Shown: in pieces, positions 50,740-63,689 of the stretch
Position numbering within the stretch: position 1 is the first letter of the stretch
Layout: every line of letters starts with the position of its first letter
Notes under the pieces: model-generated
Databases searched by the model: none
Told to the model about the DNA's origin: nothing
What the model saw: only the letters and a program-made list of their open reading frames with translations
Source of the DNA: Megalobrama amblycephala
Taxonomy: Eukaryota; Chordata; Actinopteri; Cypriniformes; Xenocyprididae
Assembly: GCF_018812025.1 (NCBI RefSeq)
Contig: NC_063065.1
Span: forward strand, 28,853,740-28,917,739
Direction of reading: 5' to 3'
Length of the DNA: 64,000 nucleotides
Made by a program: the position numbers and the translations under genes

Positions 50740-52186
50740 GTATATCTCATAATTTTCACAACTCACAACTTTTAAAACTGTTTCATGGAGTTTTTGTCAA
50801 CTGAAAGTATTTTTTCGAAACGACTTTTCACCAGCTGAACAATCAGTAAGTTGTTAAACAACAGTACGATTCATTGAACACACTGTATTTCTATTCCTCA
50901 CAGCCTCGTTTTCATTCCTGTCAAAAAATAAATATGGCGCTATGCTACCCTGATTAAGGTCTATGAAAATATGTCCTAAAATAAAACATAAGCATATTCA
51001 TTTTTTTTTTTTTTAAATATTAAAGTGCTCAAAATGTGCTGAAGTTTTTTTTATTATATTAAAGTACAGTACATGCATTAACATTTTTTTTTTTTTTTTA
51101 ACCACACATCAGTGTAAAACGAGTCTATGATGCATATGATTTGTAAGTAAGTTTTCTTGTGCACGCACTGTGAGCCCTCTTGAGCAAAGACAGTGATGCT
51201 GGAATACAACAAACCGTGTCTTTATGGCATTACACACATATACTTGACAAGGCACTTCATTACCAAGCCTTAAAAGAATCAATTTTGTGAACCCAGCCCA
51301 AGCTGAAACCACTATTCTCAGGAAAGAAGGGCACGTTTGTTAGATAAATAAATGATGTCATTGCTGAAAGCCAAGTAACAGGGTTGGGATGTGAGAAGAA
51401 AACAAACCTGATGTGTGTGTATATGGGTAAAAGCGTTTGATAGAAAGTGAGATATGCCGAGAATGCATCAGTTATGATTAAGGCCTTGTCTGTGGTCACG
51501 GTTTACAGTAAATGTAGCGGTAATTACCCACAGACTGCTTTTTTCATACTCTTCTGCTATGTGTGGCTGTTTAATGTCTCCTCATCACCTCAGACCTTCT
51601 AATGATTTCTAGAGACGATAATATTATCACAGTTTACCTTTTGTCTGAGTATGCATTGTGCTATATGTCCACTTCCTTGTTGCATTCCATTTGCTGCATT
51701 TTGCGTTTCTAACACTCAGCTTTATGTTTCACTTGGCATCGTCTAAAACTCCATCTGATATGCATAACTCGTGGTTATGAAATAATAAACAAATACACTG
51801 AGAGATAGTGGTGACTGCTTCGTGCTGCAGTGGTTTCATGCCGTAAGACCTGTTTCTAGAACATGCCAAATCTTGAATCTCCTTCATTAAAGTCCTGACA
51901 TGAATTTGCTAAACTGATGTTTAGTCTGCAGTTTGATTGGTTGACTGCCATATGCAGTAGCCAACATTTGAATGGAGCATTCACAGCCAAGATTAATGGT
52001 TCATTTGCAACAATTTTAGCACTTAACCAATAATACTGTGTTCAGTAGGTGAAAATGATTTGTATGTGGGTGTTCCTCAACTACACTGTTGTGTTCCAGG
52101 GTTTGATGATTATTGAATATTTGGGAAATAAAATAAAAAAATAAATAAATAAATAAATAAATAAATTCAATAAGTGTATGTTTGTG

Positions 52187-52231
<45 letters not shown>

Positions 52232-53094
52232 TTCATAGCCACAATTAGCTATGACATTTTTTTTAGAAACATATTTAAAATGTAATTTCCACACTTTCAT
52301 TTCCAACTCAGAAAGAAGCGTGATTTATGTTTTTTTTTTTTAGTTTAGAAAATGATTGTTTAGAAGAAAAACCCCTCTATATAGTGTATAAATACCATGC
52401 TGTCATAATTTGTTTTACTGAAAAATGTTGTAGTAAAAGTTAAAACGCTAGTTAAAAGTATATTTAACTAAGTTTAATAAAGTTGGTCAAAAATGTTCAA
52501 AAATGCCCCCGGCTGAAGAAACCTCCATCTGAAACCCTATAGCTATCTGCAAGTGCATTGTTAGCGTGCCAATTGAATATAGTCTAAATATGATTCTTCA
52601 GCTAATCGTTATGTGGTGCGTGACTCTTTTCTTGGGCTTGAGTTAATTCTAGGGTTAAAGAGGTAAACTGTTCACTCATCAACTGTGGGTTGACAGCTTT
52701 GCAACATGATGCACAGAATTCCCCTCCTACTTCCTGAATGGGCAGCTGACTTCACGCAGGCTGTTCGGGATCACTTTTCCCCAGCCATGATCACTCTCTC
52801 TGGTCTTTTTTGTACTAGCCCACCCCGTTTGAGCTGTCGTGGGGTTAAAGTACAGCCAATGAATGGAGCTCCCTACTGTTTAACACCGCTGGGAAACATA
52901 GATCTCTGTGCTAATGGGCCAGTTCTGCTGGCGGACTGCCCACTGTACAGATCTGGCAAAGTTAATATTAGCCGACAAAGCTAAATAAACAAAACAAAAC
53001 ACATTAAGTTACTTGACTGCACACTCCTGGAAGAATACCATGCAACGTCTGCATGACCCAATATTCACACATTGTGTCTTAATTTCACATTGTG
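50740..53094. other. Intronic stretch with (AAAT)n and (TA)n, no gene
   Basis: (AAAT)n at 52135-52166 and (TA)n at 52190-52222. A 92-codon frame at 52706-52984 matches nothing known to me. Otherwise no feature was recognised. Confidence 0.5.
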
Positions 53095-53350
53095 TTGGGC
53101 AGTGGTGTTGTCTAGTTGTTTGTTATTGTTTTTTGTTTTGTTATTTGGCTGTTTTTTCTTTGTTTCTTTTTTGTTGTTTTGTTTTGCTTGGTTTTTGTTT
53201 TGGTTTGTTTGGTGTTCACTTTTGTTTTGTTTGGTGTTATGTTTTTTGTTTTGTTTGGCTTTGTTTTTGATTAACTTGGGTTTTGTTTGTTTTTTCTTTT
53301 TGTTTTTTATTCTTTGTTTTGTTATTTTTGTTTTGTACCTAAAATGCAAA
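53095..53350. repeat. TTTTG-rich low-complexity tract
   Basis: Irregular TTTTGTTTTG text on the + strand, giving misleading open frames rich in F, C and L on one strand and in K, N and Q on the other. Confidence 0.85.
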
Positions 53351-53495
53351 TAACTGCATTGACTATTGTTTTTTGTTTTCAAATTTCATATAATATTAAC
53401 TGTTACACATACACTCAAACTTTCAGCCTCTTCTGCTCTCTCATAAGCGTTTGCTTTGCTATCTAAATGAGGACATATCGTAAACTTAACCTACT

Positions 53496-54013
53496 ACACT
53501 ACCGTTCAAAAGTTTGGAGTCGGTAAGATTTGTTAATGTTTTTTGAAGAAATCTTTTATGTTCAGCAAGACTCCATTTATGTTATGAAAAATACGTAAAA
53601 AACAGTAATATTGTGAAATATTATTGCAATTTAAAATAACTGTATTCTATTGTAATATATATATTAAAATCCAGTTTATTCCTGTGATCAAAGCTGAATT
53701 TTCAGCATCATTACTCCAGTCTTCAGTGTCACATGATCCTTCAGAAATCATTCTAATATGCTGATTTGATGTTTAAGAAACATTTCTGATTATTATCAGT
53801 GTTGGAAACAGTTGCTGCTTCATATTTTTGTGGAAACCACAGTTCTTTGATAGAGTTCATAAGAACAGCATTTTTTTACAAATAGTAATAGTAACATTAT
53901 AAATGTCTTTACTGTCAGTTTTGATCAATTTAAAGCATCCATGCTGCATAAAAGTATGGATTTCTTAAAAACAGCAACAACAACAACCAAAAAACAAAAC
54001 TTTTGAACAGTGT
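53496..54013. mobile_element. Complete CCAAACTTTTG-family element
   Basis: Left ACACTACCGTTCAAAAGTTT and right AAAACTTTTGAACAGTGT are inverted copies. The middle carries CCTGTGATCAAAGCTGAA, TGTCACATGATCCTTCAG and GAAACATTTCTGATTATT. It is the reference for copies at 20212, 38043, 39152 and 43984. No transposase frame. Confidence 0.88.
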
Positions 54014-55747
54014 ATATAACTTATAGACTAACTTTTTCTTAAATAGAAAAAAAAAAGTGCTTCATTAATGACGACGATTTTCAGATTTGTCTTTAAACTA
54101 GAAGTAAAAACCCACACTGAATGAATCTGGCTGATTTCAGAGGTGATTTACTGACCTTCACAGCTGTGCTCTTCTTCTTCCAGCATTCCTTCAGGATGGG
54201 CACTCGTTCACCTTTCTTTCTCTCTCTCTCTCCTACTTTTATGTCTTTCCTGAACCCCCTTTAAAACTCTCCACATGCACACAGTCTACCCTCACCCCAG
54301 TCCGTTCTATATTTGACCACAGACAGATACATCTCTTCTCTAATGCTTTAATTGCTTTAATTACGTATCATTATATGCTCATTCAATTGGATCCTTATGT
54401 GATTTTAAATGCTCAGTGCTTGGATAATTATCCCAGCATCCTGCTCACATGCAGCACGGTCTATCGCAGGGTCTTCTGGTGCTTCACGCTGGCTCAGCGC
54501 TCAGGGAAACTGTTTTGGTTATCAAAACATGACATCACACATTACACAATCACTTCTCTCGGGACAAAAAACAGTCCAAATCCACTGCTGAAAGTGCTGA
54601 ATTGACCAACATATATTTCAGATGCTGGTTTAACCTCTGAAGGAGGTCTGTAGTGGAAGATTGAATGCATTCCCATTCATTTCAATGGCAGTTTCTTGGC
54701 TGTCACACAAACCCCTATCAGTTCAATTTAGTATCTGTCATGTTTGTTTATGGATGCTCATTTCTTTTTGAGCCAATCACCTGAGCCGTAAATCTCATGT
54801 GACTTATTATTCAAGAGATGCTGAAAGGTGATGCCACGTCAATGTTGATTGGCTGATGGCAGCTCACGAATATGAACATTCCCAAACTCTGTGGTCAACC
54901 AGCTTGACCAGAAAGACCATTGTGGTTAGTGAACAGAATGGCTATGCTAGCATAAATTCATCTTTTCGGTACGTTTGAGAGGACCTTGAAGAGTTGGCAT
55001 GTCAGAAAAGTAAGACTGACAAGAACAATTATTAAAGGTTACCTCAGGAAACCCATGTTACCTGTTCCTCTCATGTTTTTTCAGAGATTAAATTGTAATA
55101 TTTTGAAGCCTGTGTCATGGCAGATACTTCATCTTGGTGTTTGCAGTGGCTCAGAAGTTTTGGATCGGGTGTCTTACGCCTCTTATGTCTGAGCCAGTAC
55201 AGCTAGCATGATGTTGGCTTCTGCCCCGCGAGATCTTTTGGCAAACACGTTGTAGGCCGAGGCTAAAACCCAAGGCTTACCTCAACAGCTTTCCTCCCCT
55301 CTTCATTCTTTTCTCATAAACTTCAAGTTTAATTGCCATTTCCCTCTCCTTCATCTTTTCTTGTGTCCTCCATGAACTATTAAGTGAAGCCCAGTTTCAT
55401 GAGGTCAGTGACTGAGGTTTATGTTTTTATGGGCTTTGTTGCAATATGATGCATCCAGTTTAAACAAATGCAACTGATATAGTGAATGTCAGTGTTTGAG
55501 TGTTTCAAAGATGATTGAGTCAAGTAAAGGTTGAATAATAAGAATGACAAAGTCCAAAATTCTGTGTTGCAGCCTTCTGTTGTCCAAGTGAATGGGACTT
55601 AGATCGTAATGCCGTGTTCCTGAAGACGCCTGATGCAGGAGTACTTGTTGAAAACCTCAAAACGCTCCTGTGAATGCAAAATGTCAAATTGATGCGTTCT
55701 GTTCAACCATACGTGCCCCTCGAAGTGTGACCTTCATAGGGTATTCA
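54014..55747. other. Intronic stretch, no gene supported
   Basis: Mostly unique-looking DNA. Short open frames near 54400 and 54990 have no recognisable content. Confidence 0.4.
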
Positions 55748-56995
55748 CATAGACTGTAAAAAAATATGGACGTAGCGTCCGTGACGTCACCCATAGAGTT
55801 CTGAACAGCAGTTTTGACGCCTAAATGAGGCCGCGGCCATCTTAGCTGCGCGTCACCGCACGTCACTCCCGGATAACTGAAAATGGGCAAAGAGGCGGGG
55901 AGGTGGTTTGAGCTGATATGATTGGTTGCTGAAACCACGCCTGCCTAGCTCGACGTGACCATGTTAGCAGCAAAGGAGCTATATATCTATCTTAGATACG
56001 ATCTAAAATATTAATGAAGATAAGTTTTATCATCAGAACGTTCTAAAGGTTTACTGTCAATCTACGGTGTTTTTTAAGATATAGATCCTCCAACACCAGT
56101 AGTGTTGGTTGTGCAAATAACAACATGGAAAATCAAATGGGACTTCATACCTTTATAATGAAATAGAGATCGCGAGATGAATCCGATCCATGGCACTTGG
56201 GTAAAATATGAATGTCCATTGCAAAACAAAAAAACATGTCACATCTCTTCTGAATGATCTGCTCTCTGTCATCGTTCTTCAAGAAAGGATGCAATCTGAG
56301 CAGCGTTTATGTTGTAAAACTGTATATGATCGTATCTAACAAACAAATGAGCCTGTGTCCAAAGTATATTTTTTTCAAAATAGTGCAGCAGTTTTAGTTA
56401 TAATATCCAAGCAGTGCTGTCGGATTTTGATATCCTCCCGCCATTGTCATTGCAGTAAATCTCACAACCAAAACTTTCAGCCAATGCCACGATCCAACAA
56501 CGTGTGTTCTGTGTCTCTTCCCCATGCATGCACATCTACACAGACACACATCAGTCTCGAATATTATGCAGCAAGCCATATTTTATAATTGTATAAAATA
56601 ATCGAGCACAATACGGCTGAGATGCCAAATTCAGCGGCAGCTGAGGTAACATGACGGCTCACAGACAGCAGCGCAATCTACCTGTCACTCAAGTGACCAC
56701 GCCCTTAATTATGCAGAACTTTAAGGCTTAATATAATTTAAACGGATAAGTTATAAAAAAATTCACCCCCCTCAGAGTTGTCATGAAGGGCAAAAATAGC
56801 AGTATAGACCAAAACCACAATTTGAACCAACTTGTAAACATGTTTTTTTCTGCTATAAACTTGGCCAATTTAACATGGGACTCTATGAGATTATGCTCTC
56901 TTTTGGAGCCTGTCCCTAGCGGCCAGTCGATGAATCGCAGTTTAAGTTACTTCCGTATTGGCTTCACGAGAGAAAGGGGGAGGTTGCCGCTTGGG
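55748..56995. mobile_element. Dispersed DNA element (GGACGTAGCGTCCGTGACG type)
   Basis: The palindromic start GGACGTAGCGTCC at 55769 and the end text CTAGCGGCCAGTCGATGAA are familiar from cyprinid repeats. GC-rich ends enclose an AT-rich centre. Exact termini are uncertain. Confidence 0.55.
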
Positions 56996-57394
56996 TATTC
57001 AGCAATCATAACTCTTTCCTCACCAGCGTTTTTGATCATTTTTTACAAAACTTTCATGGCCCTCAGAATATTTTGTTGTATAAATATCTGAACATGCAAT
57101 ATATCAAAAGAAAGAGCAGAGCCTTTGCTTTAAAACAACAACAACAAAAAACATTTTATTCTAGCTTCAGGCATTCTTTTATTATCAATAATTGAATGTG
57201 GGTAAGTTTCATAAAAAAAGCAACATTTTGAACAAAAAGCTTGAGAAAATATTTTTTTTGAGAAAGTGATTTTTTTTTCAAAGAATGTGCGTAAGCCATG
57301 CTTTTATCACTTGTTTCTGCTCCTTTTTACCTGTGTTTTGATCCAGAGATTCTGTACTCTTTCAGAAGATGCATAATAGTTCCCCCTACTGTAT

Positions 57395-57855
57395 AACAGT
57401 GAAAATATGGAAATATAGAAATTTCCATCAAACCTGTAAGAGCTTCATTCATCTTCAGAACACGAATTAAGATATTTTTGATGAAATCCGAGATTTATCC
57501 ACCATAGAAAGCAATGAAATGACCACATTCAAGGTCCAGAAAAGTAGTAAAGACATTGTTAAAATAGTCCACGATACTACAGTGGCTCAACCTTAATGTT
57601 ATGAAGCAACGAGAATACTTTTTTGTGTGCAAAAACAACAAATAACGACTTCATTTAACAATTTCATCTTCTCCCCTGTCAGTCTCCTACGCTGTTTACG
57701 TTGTATAGACAGAGCAGGCTTCCAGGTTCTACGTCAGAATGCCGGCTCAGTATTTGTTTTTGATAGTTTGCTGTTAATGTTTTCTTTTGTTTTCTGGCTA
57801 TTAGCTAAGTATCAAAGTCGAAAGTGGTCCTCAATTCCATCCTAAAAAAAATGTT
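57395..57855. mobile_element. Foldback MITE, left half only
   Basis: CATCTTCAGAACACGAATTA followed by AGATATTTTTGATGAAATCC aligns with 5290-5330 of the reference copy. The right half is missing. Confidence 0.7.
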
Positions 57856-58037
57856 CCAGTCAACATGTAAACAATGAGTGTCCTTAGCTAGCTTACTATG
57901 AGCTAACTAGCTGGTTAGCTAGTAGCTCATTAACAAGTATGTGAATTCTTTCACATAGGAATTTATTGATATACGACCACTTTTATCTAAATTCAGATAT
58001 GCATTTGTCTTAATGTCATTTTTACAAATCTTTTTGT

Positions 58038-58070
<33 letters not shown>

Positions 58071-58082
58071 ACAGAATCTGGC

Positions 58083-59020
58083 AAAAACCAACATATGCTG
58101 GTTAGATATTTTTTGAAGCATGGAAGCTGGTCATGAGCTGGTTTAAGCTGGTCAAGTTCTGGTCATAAGCTGCTGCTACACTGTAAAAAAAATCCCAGTA
58201 AAATTTACGGTAAAAAAACGGCAGCTGTGGTTGCCAGAACTTTACCGTAAAAAATACAGTAGCAACGTAAAAAAAAAATCTTTTAAATTTACGGTAAAAC
58301 AACGTATTTCATTAACTGATATAATGTTAATTTACAAACCTAATGAAGTACTAATATCTGTTTTGTACCTTTATAATACACTGACAGTCACCAAACACAG
58401 TGGTGATAAGAGTCACATGATGAATCAAAGTTCATCACAAGCTGAGGAGGACAATACTAACATATAGAAGGTGCACACAGTGTCATTCACACACACACAC
58501 TAAACACCATCATGGTAACATGCATGAAATTTTAAAAATGCAATAAACATTAATTTAACAACATTAGATGTAACATAAAACTCTAATGTACATAACTGAT
58601 TAGAAAAAAATGAGAGTTATTTCAACGAAAATATATCAAATGTGAAGTGTCACGCAGGGAATTGTGGGAATGTCAATTTATGTTTTTTCACTGTAAATTT
58701 TACAATGAATTGTTATTTTTCACTTCCAAAAACTGTGAATTTAACGGTATTTTACTGTAAAATTACATTAAATGTACCGTTAGATCTATTGCAGTTATTC
58801 ACCGTATATAGTACGGAAACTTTCTGTAAACCAATTGACAGTTTTTCACCGCAGCATTTTTACAGTCTTTTACTGTTAAAATCACGGTCTTTTTTTACAG
58901 TGTAGTTGCTTAGGACCAGTACTTAGGACCAGCTTAAACCAGCTAAGGACCAGCATAAACCAACTCAGACCAGCTTCAAAACATACCTAACCAGCATGTG
59001 CTGCTTTTTTTTCAACAGGG
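58083..59020. mobile_element. GCTGGT/ACCAGC foldback repeat, interrupted
   Basis: ACATATGCTGGTTAGATATT at 58090 mirrors ATACCTAACCAGCATGTG near 58983, and GAAGCTGGT-type text pairs with ACCAGCTTC. The centre is replaced by the element at 58179-58902. Confidence 0.75.
58179..58902. mobile_element. TA-flanked CACTGTAAAA element, 724 bp
   Basis: CACTGTAAAAAAAATCCC at the left and TTTTTTTACAGTG at the right, with TA on each side (58177-58178 and 58903-58904). The interior carries many TTTACGGTAAAA or TTTACCGTAAAA boxes. Same terminus class as 31199-31425, but longer. No transposase. Confidence 0.85.
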
Positions 59021-59663
59021 TGCGCAGATCTCAATCATGTTGGAAATGACGTTATATGATGCTTTGAAGTCGGAGTTGATCGGTCTTTTCAAATCAGATT
59101 TCTGACCTCAAGAAATGATTGAGCAATGAGTTCATGACAGCCTAAATCTCTCTATTGAGTTCTTCTATAGCAGAGCATCGCTGTGCTGTTTATTAACTAA
59201 ACCCATGACTGGCATTTAATTCTACAATAAGCGGCGGGCGAGTCTCGACATGGCAGCTGCGCCTTGGGGAACGGAGAGGTGTCCGCCGCCTTCACGCTGC
59301 ATCATATTCTGTCCCTTCAGACCCGCGTCTTTATTGCAGTGTGTAAGTGTCTTCCGCTCTGTGAAACCCGAGGTTGTCTCTGTGCCAGCATTGTCATTTA
59401 ATCGTGCTGGTGTCTACATGGACTATCAGACATGCCGTCACACGCTCACTTAACAGCTATTAATGAGCGCTAGGCCTCTGGAAATATATGCCTATCATCG
59501 CTTTTTGAAGTTTTGATTACAGAGGTTCAGAGTAGAGCTCTGTGTGTCATTGTTGTCACAGTCTGCTGCCGATAGATTTTAAGCCTACTGTAAACAAATT
59601 GATGAATCTCATGGTTGCACGACGGCACAGATTGAGGTGGAAACAATAATAATAATTATATTC
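59021..59663. other. Intronic stretch with GC-richer patch, possible regulatory DNA
   Basis: 59230-59480 is GC-richer and free of repeat signatures; it contains AGCTATTAATGAGCGC, a homeodomain-like core. A 67-codon frame from 59250 shows nothing known. Confidence 0.3.
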
Positions 59664-60290
59664 AGTGTTGGGGGTAATGCATTACAAGTAACGCGAGTTA
59701 CGTAATCAGATTACTTTTCCCAAGTAACTAGTAAAGCAATGCATTACTTTTAAATTTACAGGGAAATATCCAAGTTACTTCTTCAAATAAGTAACGCAAG
59801 TTACTTTGTTTTCCCATTTATGAACTGACAGCTCTCCTGAGAGATATCGTCAGTGCAGTAAATAAATAATAATTTGAGTAAATAACACAAATACACTTTA
59901 TGTATTTAATCTCACTTTATTAACCAATGTCTTTGCTGCTGATCTTCAATGATCCAATTCAACCATACTAATAAGCAAAAATGACTTTAGATAATCATAT
60001 TTGTTACATTTTTTGTTTTTATTATTGAAGAGTGCTGAACTTTCTTGTCTGAGCTGCGCCCTCTACTGTACAGATGTGATTTTGCATTTCCTTCAGCCTG
60101 AGGCTTATTCATTTCACATATGGTGTGAAAAGGCCTTTACATTTGCCAAAAATACAATACACTATTATATTTATAAAATAACAATATCATCAATTGGAGT
60201 TAATGTGTAAGGCCTGTTCTAAGCTGCATGAAGTAAAAGGAGAAATTGCACAGTTTCTATCTCACTTGACCCATAGGAATCATTTTATTG
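59664..60290. mobile_element. hAT-type left terminus, CAGTGTTGGGGGTAATGC
   Basis: The start CAGTGTTGGGGGTAATGC and the following GTAACGCGAGTTACGTAA are a familiar fish hAT end. The matching right end (CCCCCAACACTG) was not found, so the extent to the right is a guess. Confidence 0.55.
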
Positions 60291-60384
60291 GTGTAACTTG
60301 CTTTTGTCTGGTTGATTTAAATCATTGTAAATAGTTTTTGACTTGAAATAAAACCAGTTCTATCATGACAACTCTCGGAAGATT

Positions 60385-61262
60385 GTTAGCATGGTAATGG
60401 ATATGACAATGTTAATGTATTTGGTCTTGGCGGAATAGATCTGCTATGCTGCTGCTGCTGTAGATTATAGTTTGTAGATTATTGCTGCTCCTGCAGAGCA
60501 AGTACAGGAACTTGCTACTGCCAGATACGCTGCTGCGAGTAAGAGATAGTTTTGCTGCACAAATTGGATATATCAATAACCCATATCAGATCTATACAGG
60601 TGGAGCTGGGGAAGGTGGAGGGTTTTAGAGGCACTCTGAGGTGCGCTACAAACTGCTATAGTGAATGAAGCCAACCAGCCATTTAAATGTGTGAGCAACA
60701 AGCTCATTGGCTGGAGAAATGACATGGACCAATCAGCTTGTGCCAGTAGTTAACACTGTAATTATCATTAGGGCTGGGGCGATTCTGATGTATCGCGATT
60801 CTCTCTCGAATTGATTCTGAGCTTAGTTTTTAAACAGCAGATGGCACTCCTATACGTGCTTTAGAAACACTCGTTCACTGCTTCCAGTTCCTTTACACAC
60901 ACCACTTAAACCTAATCATTCATTAAGTTCGAAAAGGTTGAAGCAACAAATCTCGCATCATAAAAGCATTCTGAGCTGAGATGCAAGTATGTTTAACCAC
61001 TCACATGACTAAGCCGAACTCACAAGCGCTGTCCAGCAGTCTTCTTCATGAGCGTTTGAGAGTGTGTGGTTAAAAACTAGCCTAGAGCGCCATCTGCTGT
61101 TAAACCAAGCTCAGAATCGATTAGAGAGAGAAAATATCAGGATAGATCCAGATTCATTGTATCGATCGAGAATCAATGTATCGTCCCAGCTCTAATTATC
61201 ATCAGCTTGCGCTAAGACCCTTCAGCCTGCGCCATCTAGAGTTTCGTGTCGGAACTTGTTGC
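60385..61262 (-). repeat. Repeat R, copy C (inverted, interrupted)
   Basis: Read on the minus strand it matches copy B through GCAGATCTATTCCGCCAAG, the CCACCTTCCCCAGCTCC box and, at the far end, CTAGATGGCGCAGGCTGA as in copies A and B. It lacks both insertions of copy B but has its own hAT element. Confidence 0.75.
60769..61194. mobile_element. 426-bp hAT-type element, TAGGGCTGGGGCG...
   Basis: Opens TAGGGCTGGGGCGATTC and closes ATCGTCCCAGCTCTA. The 8-bp ATTATCAT stands on both sides (60761-60768 and 61195-61202). The inner arms CAGCAGATGGC and GCCATCTGCTG are mirrored. Too short to encode a transposase. Confidence 0.92.
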
Positions 61263-62884
61263 CGCATGGAGCACGTTAAGGCCAAATGACAGATTTTACA
61301 AAAAAAAAAAAAATTACAAGTAATTTTGGTGGCTATGAATAATTATTTAGATTACTGTGGTGGCTAACTATTCTGATTCAGACAAACCAGCAGTCATACT
61401 AATTAAACAACAAGGAAATAATAAAATAAATTCTAGGAACCGTTTAAATCTCAACATCAGTTTTTAGATCTTTCCCCCCCCATTGCACTTTTTTTTTTTA
61501 AACACAATTACTAAAAAAGATAATTCTTTAATTAATTAATTAATTTATTTGTTTATTTGGCAAAAGCACTTTTCAAATGCATTTTCTGTATTGCACTTTA
61601 AACTAAGTACCTAACCCCCCCCAAATAATGGTTAATATCTATGGATAATAACAGAGTTAATGACCTAGCTTCTGATTGGTCAATACAGCATTTCATTCAT
61701 GCTAAAAAACCACAATATAGTAAAATCTATAGCATGAAACACCTGTTCACCTGTGTTAGCATTTTCATGTTCATTACGTCTGACTCGAGTGCACAAATAA
61801 ATGCAGTGCTTGTCATTCTCAAAGAACAAGGAACAAGTGTTGTCTTGTATGCAGTTTATAGACTTCTTGTGTTGTAGAGATCATAACAGAGATCAGGTCT
61901 GTTCTGATGTGATCACAACTAGAGGAAGTGATGTAATGTGACTCATCGGGAAACCAAAGTACTTGACTGTGCACATTTACTTTTACTATACAAACAATAG
62001 TACTTGAGATCATAAGTGTTTGTTTGTCATTTTTGTAATGTTTTGTAAGTGTTTTTTTTTTTTCATTACAAATTATGTATTGCTGAGTTGAAAAAAAAAA
62101 ATATTTTTTTAAATGTTAAAAAAATACTTTTTTTTTTTTTTTACTATTTGTATCTATAAATTACTATTTATTTTTGTATTTTAATTTTTAGACTTGCATG
62201 AACATCAAGATTTTCAATGTCGTCTCAAACTTTTGGACCCCACTGTAAATTTTTATGACTTTTTCCCAGCCTGTCAAACATGCAGTTTTGAAAGAAAATG
62301 TATATTTACACCAGCAGGGTATATTTACACTTTCACCGGGATCAAGCGTCTCTCACACATGGCTCTTGCCTCAGGTGTGCTGCTCACAATAGGTCTTTGA
62401 TACACTAGGTGCTGTACAGCCATTGAAAGTGTCATGACATGTCGCCCAACCGCCGTGATTTTGCAAAGATAAAGCTTGTGGTTAGTTCTGGAATGATTTG
62501 TCTTCTTTGTTAAGGTTAAATATGCTTTCATTGAGCATTCGTCTCTATTGTTTCATTCACTTCCTTTCCGTTCTCCCGGGAAAAGTTTGCGGGTTCGACA
62601 ATGGAGCTGTCTGTGGGTAACTTTTGAACTTATGATTGCTTAAAGCTCATCAGCATCTGAAAGAATAAATGAAATCGAGGGGATGGTACTCATGAAAAGA
62701 ACAATATTTGAACAAGCTCTGCAGCTGGCTGTGGATATTGTTTCTCTTTCTTTTTCTGATACACCCTTTCCTCCCCTGGATTGAGATGGATGAGGTCTGG
62801 GCTGCTCCTAGTTAGATTAGTTGAAGCCTGGATTTGTTCAGCGTTGTGATTCAGACCTGGTTGTATTACTTCATCGAGTTATAA
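61263..62884. other. Intronic stretch, no gene supported
   Basis: Contains A/T-runs (61298, 62050, 62130) and, near 62225-62246, a CTCAAACTTTTGGACCCC fragment of the CCAAACTTTTG family. Otherwise nothing recognised. Confidence 0.45.
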
Positions 62885-63354
62885 ATGATGCGTTGACAAA
62901 GGCGTCCCTGTCTGCTCTGATCGCACACCATCCTGGAATGTTATCTCCATCCATCATCACGTCTCTCTGGTGCGGCGACCTCCTCGCGGGACACGTGAAT
63001 GGCTGATAATAGATGTGTTTGTGGTGGAGAAAGAAATGTTTGTTCTGTGTGTGTGTCAGTGTAAAGGAACGCTACTTATAAAAGCATTTTATTATGTTGT
63101 GTTACGCCTAATAAAACAATTACGTTATATATTGTTTCTGTTCATGGAAAGTAGCACGTTACTTCTGCATTCTCAGAATGGAGCGCTAAGTTTGACTCTC
63201 AGGTCATTATGTCAAATATAGCAAGTTTCATAGACAAACTTCTCAGTGAAACGCCACCTGTGACAAAATCATCACGTCTCTGGCAAGGTGACCACTTTTT
63301 GGTACACACGAGCGGCTAATAATAGATACATTCTAACTGTAACACATTACCTGA

Positions 63355-63510
63355 AAAAACATTCATGTTACATTTATTTATTTGGCATAAACTGCTATCC
63401 AAAATGACTTCAGGGTGTATATTTTATCACCATATATGTTTCCCAGGAATCAAACCCATGTCGCAGGCCTTGGTGGTGCCATGTTTTACCGGTTGAGCTA
63501 CACGAATGTA
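63355..63510 (-). repeat. tRNA-derived SINE in the array, copy 1
   Basis: On the minus strand: A-box-like TAGCTCAACCGG (63489-63500), B-box-like GGTTTGATTCC (63446-63456, one change from consensus), and a tail similar to the teleost SINE tail. A mutated pol III promoter, not a tRNA gene: no acceptor stem is seen. Confidence 0.75.
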
Positions 63511-63689
63511 AAAGCAATAGTGTTACTTGTAACCCAACCACATTATTTAAATGCATTGGCGTCCATGTCTACGCCGATTGCACACTATCCACGAATATTG
63601 TCTTCATCCAAATCATCACGTCTCTGGCATGGTGACCTTCTGGTGGGACATGTGAGCATCTGATAATAAATGCATGCTGTAACACATTA

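Noticed and set aside
49861..50804. Open frames of 259-304 codons (HPSIHPS type) and complementary WMDGWMDG frames
   Set aside because: A 4-bp repeat of ATCC has no stop in any + frame, so long frames arise in all three frames at once. They are repeat artefacts.
52706..52984. 92-codon + strand frame
   Set aside because: No family resemblance; could be checked by conservation of the frame, but nothing in sequence supports it.
53065..53382. Lysine/asparagine-rich and phenylalanine-rich frames
   Set aside because: Caused by the TTTTG low-complexity tract.
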